This document shows, piece by piece, positions 1 to 7,735 of a DNA stretch of 29,483 bases. A model generated the notes under the pieces. That model saw only the letters and a program-made list of their open reading frames with translations, had not been told where the DNA came from and did not search any database. Location: positions 1 through 29,483 of IMG/VR virus record IMGVR_UViG_3300030098_003893; one strand, written 5' to 3'. How positions within the stretch are numbered: the stretch's first letter is position 1; each line of letters opens with the position of its first letter. A program made the translations under genes and the position numbers. Source of the stretch: a virus.

Positions 1-1
1 A

Positions 2-247
2 GATGCAGAACAAGCCGCTCGTGACGCGGAGATAAAATCGTATAACGATGAAGCGCACACTAGGGCTTGGGTCTCACTTCGGACTCAAAGAGATCAAAAA
101 TTAGCAGATTGCGATTGGAGAGCTTGCAGTGATTTGTCTTTACCTGACAACTGGAAAACCTATCGTCAGGAACTCAGGGATCTGCCTTCAAAATATGATG
201 ATACAAGTGTTCAGGGGACCATAACATGGCCTACTGAGCCAAGCTAG
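2..247 (+). CDS. Tail fibre C-terminal / tail assembly chaperone domain (5' partial)
   Basis: An open frame enters from the left edge and stops at TAG 245-247, leaving 81 residues. The visible part has the pattern of the phage tail assembly chaperone domain often found at the C-terminus of tail fibre proteins: a basic helix containing LRTQRDQKLADCDW, then a Ser-Asp-Leu turn, then TYRQELRDLP, and a final TWPTEPS. The family pattern is R..RD.LLA..DW....D......YR..LRDLP....WP..P, and the match is good over this length. In other phages such domains lie at the end of the fibre or as a separate chaperone that helps fold or attach it. Its position just before virion structural genes agrees. Whether this is a separate small gene or the tail of a long fibre cannot be seen from here. 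Confidence 0.7.
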   Translation, partial: DAEQAARDAEIKSYNDEAHTRAWVSLRTQRDQKLADCDWRACSDLSLPDNWKTYRQELRDLPSKYDDTSVQGTITWPTEPS

Positions 248-278
248 ATGCAAACGTTAATCTAGAATGGGTAGGTAA

Positions 279-2570
279 ATGCCATTAGCTAAAATAAACT
301 TTAGACCAGGCGTTAATAGAGAAACTACTAGTTATGCCTCTGAAAATGGCTGGTTTAATTCAAATTTAATTCGCTTTAGAAAAGGACGACCTGAAAAGTT
401 AGGCGGGTGGGTTCGTCTTAGCAGTAATCTTATTGAAGGGGTAGGAAGATCTCTTCATGTGTGGTCTTCTTTTGCGGGTGCTAAATTTATGGGTTTAGGC
501 ACTCAGTTTAAATTTTATATAGAACAAGGTGGTGGATATAACGATATAACTCCTATCAGAGCAACAACTGCATTAGGATCAAATCCTCTTACGACAGGTT
601 CTGCGGGTAGTGGTGTAATTACAGTTTCTGCTCCATCACATGGAGCTGTTAACGGAGATTTTGTAACTCTTAGCGGTGCCACTACAACAGATGGCATAAA
701 TGCATCTTTAATAAATGCTGAACATCAGATAACTCTTATTGATTCTGATTCTTATACCATATCCACAACAGGATCAGCTTCTTCAGGTAGCACTGCGGGA
801 GGTGGTTCTTCTGTGGTAGCTGTTTATCAGATAAACACAGGTCTTGAAACTGTTATAGCAGGAAATGGTTGGGGTGCAGGTTCTTGGTCAGGATATTCTA
901 CAGGGTATTCTCAGACTACCTTAAATGATTCTGGTGGAATTAGTAATTCTGATACTTCTTTTACTTTAACAAGTGCTTCAAACTTTGAAACAGCAAGCAC
1001 AACAACATCTTCTAATCGAACAGCATCTGATACTACAATACCTGTTGCGGATTCTTCAGGTTTTCCTAGTAAAGGCACCATTAAAATAGGTAGTGAGAAC
1101 ATTCGATATGGAAGTAATGTTAACAATATATTTGGTGATATAATAAGAGGAGATGATGGGACCACCGCCGCTAGTTCATCTAGCGGTGATACGGTTACTT
1201 TTGTTGGTCTCATATTAATTGATGATGAATTAATTCAGTATACAGGCAAATCATCTAATACGATTGATGCAGGAGTTGTTAGAGGAGTTCGAGGAACTAC
1301 AGCCGTATCTCATAGTGACGGAGTAGTTGTTAAAGAGGCAAATGACTTTATTGGATGGGGAGATGCTTCTTCTACTTCAGCAGAAGTTGGATCTAATATT
1401 CGTTTGTGGTCACAAGATAATTATGAAGAAGATTTATTATTTAATGCCTTTGATGGAACACCTTATTTTTGGGATCAAACATTAGGTGTGGGTAATCGTG
1501 CTTCCAGCCTTGCTTCTCAATCTGGTGCTTCTGATGCTCCTACTATAACAAGAAGAATAATGGTTGGACCAAAACAGCATGTTCTTTGTTTTGCTTGTAA
1601 TCCTTTAGGAGGATCCGATCAGGACATGTTACTTGTTCGCTGGTCTAATACTGTCAATGACAATATTTTTGATTGGACCCCTACTGTTACAGGAAATGCG
1701 GGAGATTTACACGTTTCATCTGGTTCTGAAATTCTAACGGCACAAAAAACTCGTCAGGAAGTTTTAATTTGGACAGATACATCTCTTCATTCTTTAGCTC
1801 ATGTAGGAGGGGAAAATGTATTTTCTCTGAATATGGTTGCAAATAACGTTTCCATATTAGGACCAAATGCAGCAACAACTGTTGGAGATAAAGTATTCTG
1901 GATTGATCGTGAAAACTTTTACGCTTATACAGGTAGCGTTCAAACAATTCCATGCACTCTTTTAAGATATGTTTTTGATGACATAAATCTTGAACAAAAC
2001 TTTAAATGTTTTGCCGCTTCTAATAAAATGTTCGATGAGGTTTTTTGGTTTTATCCCAGTGCTAGTTCATTAGAGATAGATCGCTATGTAAAGTATAACT
2101 TTACAGAAAATACTTGGGATTTGGGAACTTTATCTCGAACTGCTTGGGTTGATTATGGTCTACATGATAATCCTAGAGCCTGTGGACAAAACTCAAGCGG
2201 TACAAATTTTGTGTATGTTCATGAAAGCGGTAACAATGATGACGGATCAGCAATGACTTCTTTTATTGAGTCTTCTGATTTTGATCTTGGAGATGGAGAA
2301 CAGTTTATGTTTGTAGATCGTCTCATACCCGATATTGATATTACAAGTTCAGATTCAACTGCTTCTGTTAATTATATTTTAAAGACAAGAAACTTTCCAG
2401 GAGACAGTCTTTCAACAACCTCAACTAATGAAATTACTTCAACAACTCAACAATCGTTTATTCGTAGCAGATCAAGACAAGCTGTTGTTAGAATTGAAAG
2501 TAATGTAACAGATTTAACATGGACATTGGGTGATTTACGCCTAAATATTCGTCCAGATGGCAGACGTTAA
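279..2570 (+). CDS. Large virion structural protein, tail or head-tail associated
   Basis: This 763-residue protein begins MPLAKINFRPGVNRETTSYA and continues with a Gly-Trp, Ile-Arg-Phe-Arg and GGW pattern. I recognise that N-terminus from structural proteins of many marine and proteobacterial phages, some labelled tail tubular or DNA stabilisation proteins. The body is rich in Ser, Thr, Gly and Asp and looks like beta-rich repeats (residues about 100-340 include two related segments with IGSENIRYG and IDDELIQYTG). No signal peptide, membrane segment or enzyme motif is visible. GGGTAGGTAA lies just before the ATG as a ribosome site. The next gene starts on the last base of its stop (TAATG), so translation is probably coupled. 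The structural role is inferred from family resemblance and position; the exact virion location is uncertain. Confidence 0.6.
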   Translation: MPLAKINFRPGVNRETTSYASENGWFNSNLIRFRKGRPEKLGGWVRLSSNLIEGVGRSLHVWSSFAGAKFMGLGTQFKFYIEQGGGYNDITPIRATTALGSNPLTTGSAGSGVITVSAPSHGAVNGDFVTLSGATTTDGINASLINAEHQITLIDSDSYTISTTGSASSGSTAGGGSSVVAVYQINTGLETVIAGNGWGAGSWSGYSTGYSQTTLNDSGGISNSDTSFTLTSASNFETASTTTSSNRTASDTTIPVADSSGFPSKGTIKIGSENIRYGSNVNNIFGDIIRGDDGTTAASSSSGDTVTFVGLILIDDELIQYTGKSSNTIDAGVVRGVRGTTAVSHSDGVVVKEANDFIGWGDASSTSAEVGSNIRLWSQDNYEEDLLFNAFDGTPYFWDQTLGVGNRASSLASQSGASDAPTITRRIMVGPKQHVLCFACNPLGGSDQDMLLVRWSNTVNDNIFDWTPTVTGNAGDLHVSSGSEILTAQKTRQEVLIWTDTSLHSLAHVGGENVFSLNMVANNVSILGPNAATTVGDKVFWIDRENFYAYTGSVQTIPCTLLRYVFDDINLEQNFKCFAASNKMFDEVFWFYPSASSLEIDRYVKYNFTENTWDLGTLSRTAWVDYGLHDNPRACGQNSSGTNFVYVHESGNNDDGSAMTSFIESSDFDLGDGEQFMFVDRLIPDIDITSSDSTASVNYILKTRNFPGDSLSTTSTNEITSTTQQSFIRSRSRQAVVRIESNVTDLTWTLGDLRLNIRPDGRR

Positions 2571-2737
2571 TGGTAAAACTTTTAGAACAATCAATGCCTT
2601 TAGCTCCTTCAGAGTATGATTCAGTTACTTTTGTAAGGATTTTAAGAGATTTAGAGATGGCATTAACAAAAATAGAGTTTCCAGAACAAATTACGAGTCA
2701 AGATGACAATAATAGTTTAACTTGGTTTATGGAATAA
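2570..2737 (+). CDS. Small conserved-position phage protein, 55 residues
   Basis: A short open frame begins MVKLLEQSMPLAPSEYDSVT and ends SLTWFME. Its ATG overlaps the stop of the preceding structural gene by one base (TAATG), and its own stop overlaps the next ATG in the same way, so it fills the gap between two virion genes exactly. The product is acidic, probably helical in the middle (FVRILRDLEMALTKIEF), and has no membrane segment. Similar tiny acidic proteins occur between structural genes in related marine phages, but I know no function. The coupled start and stop at both ends is the main reason to regard it as a real gene. Confidence 0.65.
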   Translation: MVKLLEQSMPLAPSEYDSVTFVRILRDLEMALTKIEFPEQITSQDDNNSLTWFME

Positions 2738-3057
2738 TGGCTAATATCTATAAAAATGTAGCAACAGTAGTTGGATCGACAGGAGATGTCACAATTTATA
2801 CTTGTCCGACAGCAACAACAGCTTTGATTAAGAACTTAAATCTTTATAATAGTCATTCTGGAACTATTGTGGTATTTCCTAAGATAACCGATAGTTCTGC
2901 ATCGGCAACTGCTATATTAGAAAAAGCTAGTATTGCCGCAGATGCTGATACGTCTCTCTCCGGACCTTTTGTTTTAGAGTCTGGTGATACGCTGAAATTA
3001 AACTGTGATACAGCTTCGAAGATTAATGCCTTCGCCAGCGTTTTGGAGATTTCTTAA
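2737..3057 (+). CDS. Small beta-rich putative virion protein
   Basis: A 106-residue protein starting MANIYKNVATVVGSTGDVTI. An in-frame ATG at 2722 would add five residues, but 2737 sits in a TAATG junction with the previous stop and is preferred. Alternating hydrophobic residues, the phrase VTIYTCPTATTALIKNLNLYN and a terminal FASVLEIS suggest a compact beta-sandwich. Many phages carry small proteins of this type (TLYTCPA..TA.I..I...N) among head and tail genes, which suggests a decoration or connector role. It could also be an adaptor. No catalytic motif is seen. Confidence 0.55.
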   Translation: MANIYKNVATVVGSTGDVTIYTCPTATTALIKNLNLYNSHSGTIVVFPKITDSSASATAILEKASIAADADTSLSGPFVLESGDTLKLNCDTASKINAFASVLEIS

Positions 3058-3059
3058 CT

Positions 3060-4469
3060 ATGATAACAGATACTTCTCCCAAGTTTTCAGGTGAACCTAA
3101 TGCACAAGTTTTAGCTAATGGTTTAGCTACTTTAGGCCGTTATGGTGATAACTATATGGTTCACGCTGCAGAAGGTGAAACTGTTGTACCCAAAGAAGTA
3201 TTAGATGCAAATCCGGGTTTAAAAGAAGATTTGTTTAAACAAATGATAACAATGGGTATTAAAAACCCAGATCGTTATGTGGTGGGCAATCAACTTAATT
3301 CAATCAATCCTATAACAGGTCAGCCTGAGTTTTTCTTTAAAAAAATATTTAAAGCCGTTAAAAAGGTTGCTAAAAAGATTTTACCTGTTGCGGCTCCAAT
3401 CATAGGTAATGCGATTGCTCCTGGTATTGGTGGTGTTCTTGCATCAGGATTAACCACTTCTTTAACAGGTGGTTCTGCATCAGACGTTCTTAAATCCATG
3501 GCTCTTAGTTATGGTATCGGAGCTCTTGGTCGAGGAGTTTCGGGTGCAATGAGTCCTACAGGCACTTTTCTAGGTGGTCTTAGTAAAGGTCTTACAGAAC
3601 CTTTTACCGCTTTAAGTAATCTTGCTTCTTCTGGTCCTTCAAATCCGTTAGCACAGGGCATCTTTGGTCCTAAATTATTTGGTTCTGGTCTTATAAGCTT
3701 TCCTCCTACAGGAGGAATGTCTGCTGAAAACTTTAGTCGTCTTCAAGGTAGATCAGTAGCTAACCCATCTCCTTCTTTTGTACCACAAAGAGATATGGCA
3801 GTAGCTAAAGGAGATGGTATTTTTAGTGGTGGTTCTGGCAATCTTAATCTGATTGGTTCTAGTGGTGATGATGATCTTGGTTCTGGATTAACATTATCTT
3901 ATGAAGGACCAGCACCTACAGAAATAGTTAAAGAAGCAACTAAAGGAGCAACTGAAAAAGGTTTATTAGAGCGTTTTGGCAGTTTTATAACAGGGGATAA
4001 ATTAACAGGAACACCTGCAAGTTTAGCTGGAGCAGGAGCTCTTGGTATAGGAGCCTATTTAGCTGCAGATGCTTTAACTCCTGATGAATTAAGTGTAGCA
4101 GAACAGCTTGAGAGGTTACCAGATAGTCCAAAAAGAAAGGCTTACGAACAATGGAAAGGTATACAGGATAAAAGTTCTCCTGCCGCACAATCATTAAAAA
4201 ATGTTTGGTATGGCACACCTTCTTACAGTGCTTCTCAATTAGCAAGTATGTTTGGTTCGAATCCTCTATCTAACATAACAGCCGTAGCGGGTGGAGGAGA
4301 AATCGTAGGACCAGGAACAGGTACTTCAGATAGTATCCCTGCAATGCTTTCTGATGGTGAATTTGTAATGACAGCAAAAGCAGTGAGAAATGCTGGAAAT
4401 GGAGATAGAGATTTAGGAGCCGCAAGAATGTATGATATGATGAATAGGTTTGAGAAAGGAACAGCATAA
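3060..4469 (+). CDS. Tape-measure-like / internal virion protein
   Basis: A 469-residue protein. Residues about 30-100 contain HAAEGETVVPKEVLDANPGL and, further on, RYVVGNQLNSINP, a pattern I recognise from phage internal or tape-measure-like proteins. Next comes a Lys-rich amphipathic stretch (KKIFKAVKKVAKKILP) leading into Gly/Ala-rich hydrophobic segments at about 105-180 and a second at about 320-340. The C-terminus has the common motif GTSDSIPAMLSDGEFVMTA followed by a helix. Hydrophobic, Gly-rich regions fit a protein that inserts in or crosses the host membrane during DNA ejection. The next gene's ATG overlaps its stop (TAATG). No enzyme motif is seen. A siphovirus tape measure is possible, but those are usually longer. 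Confidence 0.6.
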   Translation: MITDTSPKFSGEPNAQVLANGLATLGRYGDNYMVHAAEGETVVPKEVLDANPGLKEDLFKQMITMGIKNPDRYVVGNQLNSINPITGQPEFFFKKIFKAVKKVAKKILPVAAPIIGNAIAPGIGGVLASGLTTSLTGGSASDVLKSMALSYGIGALGRGVSGAMSPTGTFLGGLSKGLTEPFTALSNLASSGPSNPLAQGIFGPKLFGSGLISFPPTGGMSAENFSRLQGRSVANPSPSFVPQRDMAVAKGDGIFSGGSGNLNLIGSSGDDDLGSGLTLSYEGPAPTEIVKEATKGATEKGLLERFGSFITGDKLTGTPASLAGAGALGIGAYLAADALTPDELSVAEQLERLPDSPKRKAYEQWKGIQDKSSPAAQSLKNVWYGTPSYSASQLASMFGSNPLSNITAVAGGGEIVGPGTGTSDSIPAMLSDGEFVMTAKAVRNAGNGDRDLGAARMYDMMNRFEKGTA

Positions 4470-5485
4470 TGGCTGACACTGTAACAGAACAAATTGTACG
4501 CCAAGCTCCTTTTCTGGAAGAGTTTCAAAAGAAACTATTGGAGTCAAGTTTTGCTCGTGGAGAAACACCTGTAGACATACCCGCTGTTCAAGTAGCTTCT
4601 CTTGATCCTTTAACGCAACAAGCCATTGCAACGGCTGGGGGTATCGGTTCCTTTCAAGATTATATAACAGATGCTAGAGGAACCATTGGCACAGGATTAA
4701 GCACTCTGCAAAATGTAGGGTCAGGTGTTGATCAACTATTCACAGATGCTGCAACTCAAGCGGCTGGAACAGCACAGACTTTTGACCCAACGGGCATTGC
4801 TTCTTTTATGGATCCGTATCAGCAAGCTGTTACACAAAATGCTCTTGCAGAAATGAATCGACAAGCAGAAATACAGCGTAGGGCTTTAAGAGACAGAGCT
4901 GATCAGGTAAGTCCTACACGTGGAAGTCGTTTTGCTCTTCAGGAAGCTGAATTAGGAAGAAACCTAGCAGATATACAAAGCCGTAGAATTTTTGAAGATT
5001 TAAGTCGTAATTACAATCAGGCACAAAATGCTGCCCAGACTGCCTTTGAAAATCAACAGCGTAGGCAACAAGGAGTTTCTCAATTGCTAGGTGGTTTAGG
5101 ATCTGCTCGAGGAACAGAAGCTGTTCGTTTGGGAGGCGGTATTGCTGGATTAGGTACAGCTCAAGCTAACTTAGGTAGTGCAGGTGCAAATCTTTTGTCG
5201 CAACAAGCGCAACTTGAATCACAATTAGGAGCTCTAGGTCAGACTCAAGCACAAAGACAGCTTGATGCTGCCAGACAAACACAGCTTCAACAGGCTTATG
5301 AACCGTTTCAGCGTATTGGCTTTATGAGTGATATATTCAAGCCTCAGATAGGTTCTTCTGCATCTACATTAGCTGTGGGTACAGCACCACAGCCAAGTCC
5401 TTTATCACAGGCTATAGGATTAGGTATTGGTGCTCTTGGTATAAATAAAGCTTTAGAAAACCCATTAGGTGGATTGTTTGGATAA
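4469..5485 (+). CDS. Putative internal virion / ejection protein, Gln- and Ala-rich coiled coil
   Basis: A 338-residue protein beginning MADTVTEQIVRQAPFLEEF. The N-terminal third matches a pattern seen in marine phage virion proteins (an all-helical EEFQKKLLES segment, then VASLDPLTQQAI). The centre (about 120-275) is very rich in Gln, Ala, Arg and Leu with likely coiled-coil segments (AEMNRQAEIQRRALRDRADQ and LLSQQAQLESQLGALGQTQA). The C-terminal 50 residues are Gly/Ile-rich. It lies between two other large virion proteins, and its start is coupled to the upstream stop by TAATG. This composition is typical of ejection proteins in podoviruses. No catalytic residues are recognised, so the role is inferred. 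Confidence 0.55.
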   Translation: MADTVTEQIVRQAPFLEEFQKKLLESSFARGETPVDIPAVQVASLDPLTQQAIATAGGIGSFQDYITDARGTIGTGLSTLQNVGSGVDQLFTDAATQAAGTAQTFDPTGIASFMDPYQQAVTQNALAEMNRQAEIQRRALRDRADQVSPTRGSRFALQEAELGRNLADIQSRRIFEDLSRNYNQAQNAAQTAFENQQRRQQGVSQLLGGLGSARGTEAVRLGGGIAGLGTAQANLGSAGANLLSQQAQLESQLGALGQTQAQRQLDAARQTQLQQAYEPFQRIGFMSDIFKPQIGSSASTLAVGTAPQPSPLSQAIGLGIGALGINKALENPLGGLFG

Positions 5486-5490
5486 TAAAC

Positions 5491-7734
5491 ATGAGAAGAA
5501 GATCACCAGTTAGGTCTGTTTTAGCGGAACGTAAAATGTTTGCGGGTGGTGGTATGCTACCTATAAGCACTCCTATGAAAAAAGAACCTTCGGGAATATT
5601 AGCCTCTTCAGAACCGTTGATAGATGCTGTTTCTCAGGAAATCCTTGCACCAATGACGGGCGGTGCAATGCCCATGGCCCAAGGTGGTATTGCACGTTTT
5701 CAGCGTGGCGGTGGTGCTATTAGTTTGGGTCAAGCTCCTGATATGGATATGTCCTTTCTTCCTGATTTTAAATCTTCTGTTGAAAGATTTAATGAAATGA
5801 TTGATTCAGGAGCTTTTAGGACGCAACCTACCGTAGCCGAAGCTGTTATTGAAGCAGCTCCTCCGCCTACGGATATGTCCTTTCTTCCTAATTTTAAATC
5901 TTCTGTTGAAAGATTTAATAAAATGATTGACTCAGGAGCTTTTAGGACGCAACCGCAAGAAAGAGAAGAAAGTGGTGCACAGCCTCCTTCTACAGAACAG
6001 CCTCTTTCTACAGATTTGACAGGAACACCATCTTTTAGGTCAAGAAGAGACATAGATGCTGATCTATCGGTTCCTTCTACAGATTTGACAGAAACACCAT
6101 TAGTTGGAATGAATATTGATGATGAATTAGTAAAACAAGAAAATGTAGATCTTGGAGGTGATGTTACTAAAAAGAAACCTTTTTCAGATGAAGTTTCAAA
6201 AAATTTAAATAAATATACTCAAAACTTAGGCGGTTTAAATGCGTATTTAGGTCAAGATCCAAAAAATATTCCTGCGAGTGCTTTATCTGATAGTATAGAT
6301 GGAATTATTGGGTCTGCAATAAAAGCGGCAAGCGGTGCTAAGTTTGATAAGGAAGCTTTTAAAAATGAAATTGAAAGTCTCTTACCTGCTGTAGAAGATG
6401 ATCCTGAAACGGAAGGCTTGTTAATAGCTATGCTAGGGGCTTCTATTATGGCTGGAAAAGATCCGAATGCTCTTGTTAATATAGGAAAGGGTGTTGAAGA
6501 AGGATTACCTGCTCTTATTAAATTTAAAAATAATAAAAAAGAAGCAGAAAGAAATCGTCAGATGACAGCAGCAAAACTTACTATTCAAGAAGGTTTGAGC
6601 AGAGATAAAGAAGTTAGAAAAGCTGTTTCTGGACTTAAAAATTTACAGACAACGTCTCAAATTAAAGAAGCAACAAGGATGCTTACTCCTAAAGATTGGT
6701 GGGTATCAGAAAGCACAACCATTGATCCTGAATTAATAGGCGGTAAGAAAGGCGATCCTGCTGTGTTTATTCCAAAAGGTACTACTTTAAATCTTAACGA
6801 AACAGCTTTTAAAAAATTAAGTGCTTTAGGTGTAAAAGCTATGCCTCTTGATAGAGGTTCATGGAAACCTAGTGACTTTTTAGATAATCAAGATACTGTA
6901 GCTAATGCTAAACACGTTAAAGCTATGAATGAATATGGAACACCAAAACAGGTAGAGGTGTTTAAACGGTTCGTAAAAGAGGGTGGATTAAAAATTAATT
7001 ATTATATTCCTAGTTATGGAGCTACTCTTGCTGGTGCTAAATCAGAAAACATGATTAATACTAGTGAACTAGATGCCTTTATGGGTGCATACAGGAATGT
7101 TCAACAACCAGCTCTTAATCTTCGAAATGATGTACGAGAAATTTTAGATTTAGTTATTAGTGACCCTAGAAAGTTTAGTGGACCAGGTCAACTTTTAGAT
7201 CAAGCTACAGATATCATTAGATCTATTCCTGGTGCAGAAGGTGTTGTTGATTATTTAGAAAGTGTAGGAGCAACTGAAACTTTAGGTTTAAGAGATCAAG
7301 CTCAAACTAAATCTTTAATTGTTCTTGCTAAAATCGCCCCTATTCTTTTGGATGAAAGTGGTAAGACTATTTCTGATGCTGATAGAAGAATGATTGCTCA
7401 GACGCTTGGTTTAAAGGCCATACCAAATGATCCTGATGATGCTTCTAAAGGATTTAGAATTGAATTAAATGCAGGTATCTTTAGAAACCCGAAACAAATA
7501 GAACTTGCTATCAGTCAAACAGAACAAGCCCTTAACGACAGACTAACAGCTATTCGAGCTGAAGCTAAAACACATTTAAGTCAATTTGGTATTCCATCCA
7601 GTGCAAAGCAAATGATGGCTTTAGAAAGAGAACAGGAGCTATTTGAAAAAGGACCTAAATTTAAAAAATTTGGAAAAGGCGAAGATCAAGTAGGTCCTTT
7701 ATCAGACGACTTTAACTTCGTAATAGGTAGTTGA
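5491..7734 (+). CDS. Large internal virion protein with duplicated segment
   Basis: A 747-residue protein beginning MRRRSPVRSVLAERKMFAGG. The first 75 residues hold short Gly-Gly patches (AQGGIARFQRGG) that recur at the N-termini of internal virion proteins in related phages. Residues about 86-155 contain a nearly perfect tandem-like duplication around DMSFLP.FKSSVERFN, and residues about 170-210 carry two copies of STDLTxTP. The remainder (about 230-740) looks helical and soluble, with Lys/Glu-rich stretches and no recognised enzyme motif. It is five bases downstream of the previous gene and one base upstream of the next, so it belongs to the same transcript. The ATG lacks a strong ribosome site, which fits coupled translation. 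The role as an ejection or tape-measure-like protein comes from context. Confidence 0.55.
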   Translation: MRRRSPVRSVLAERKMFAGGGMLPISTPMKKEPSGILASSEPLIDAVSQEILAPMTGGAMPMAQGGIARFQRGGGAISLGQAPDMDMSFLPDFKSSVERFNEMIDSGAFRTQPTVAEAVIEAAPPPTDMSFLPNFKSSVERFNKMIDSGAFRTQPQEREESGAQPPSTEQPLSTDLTGTPSFRSRRDIDADLSVPSTDLTETPLVGMNIDDELVKQENVDLGGDVTKKKPFSDEVSKNLNKYTQNLGGLNAYLGQDPKNIPASALSDSIDGIIGSAIKAASGAKFDKEAFKNEIESLLPAVEDDPETEGLLIAMLGASIMAGKDPNALVNIGKGVEEGLPALIKFKNNKKEAERNRQMTAAKLTIQEGLSRDKEVRKAVSGLKNLQTTSQIKEATRMLTPKDWWVSESTTIDPELIGGKKGDPAVFIPKGTTLNLNETAFKKLSALGVKAMPLDRGSWKPSDFLDNQDTVANAKHVKAMNEYGTPKQVEVFKRFVKEGGLKINYYIPSYGATLAGAKSENMINTSELDAFMGAYRNVQQPALNLRNDVREILDLVISDPRKFSGPGQLLDQATDIIRSIPGAEGVVDYLESVGATETLGLRDQAQTKSLIVLAKIAPILLDESGKTISDADRRMIAQTLGLKAIPNDPDDASKGFRIELNAGIFRNPKQIELAISQTEQALNDRLTAIRAEAKTHLSQFGIPSSAKQMMALEREQELFEKGPKFKKFGKGEDQVGPLSDDFNFVIGS
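5746..5954 (+). repeat. 83-bp direct repeat pair, in frame
   Basis: Two copies, 5746-5828 and 5872-5954, begin GATATGTCCTTTCTTCCT and end in ACGCAACC. They differ at only three positions by eye: two G-to-A changes that give Asp/Asn and Glu/Lys, and one silent T-to-C. The period is 126 bp (42 codons), so the frame is kept. Each codes DMSFLP(D/N)FKSSVERFN and what follows. A smaller pair of 25 bp lies downstream at 6007-6031 and 6076-6100 with one mismatch. Confidence 0.9.
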
Positions 7735-7735
7735 A

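Noticed and set aside
911-1213. Minus-strand open frame of 100 codons in the large structural gene
   Set aside because: Antisense shadow caused by Ser/Thr-rich repeats; no start signal or domain.
5730-6053. Minus-strand open frame of 107 codons with internal repeats
   Set aside because: Its repeats are only the reverse reading of the 83-bp duplication in the plus-strand virion gene.
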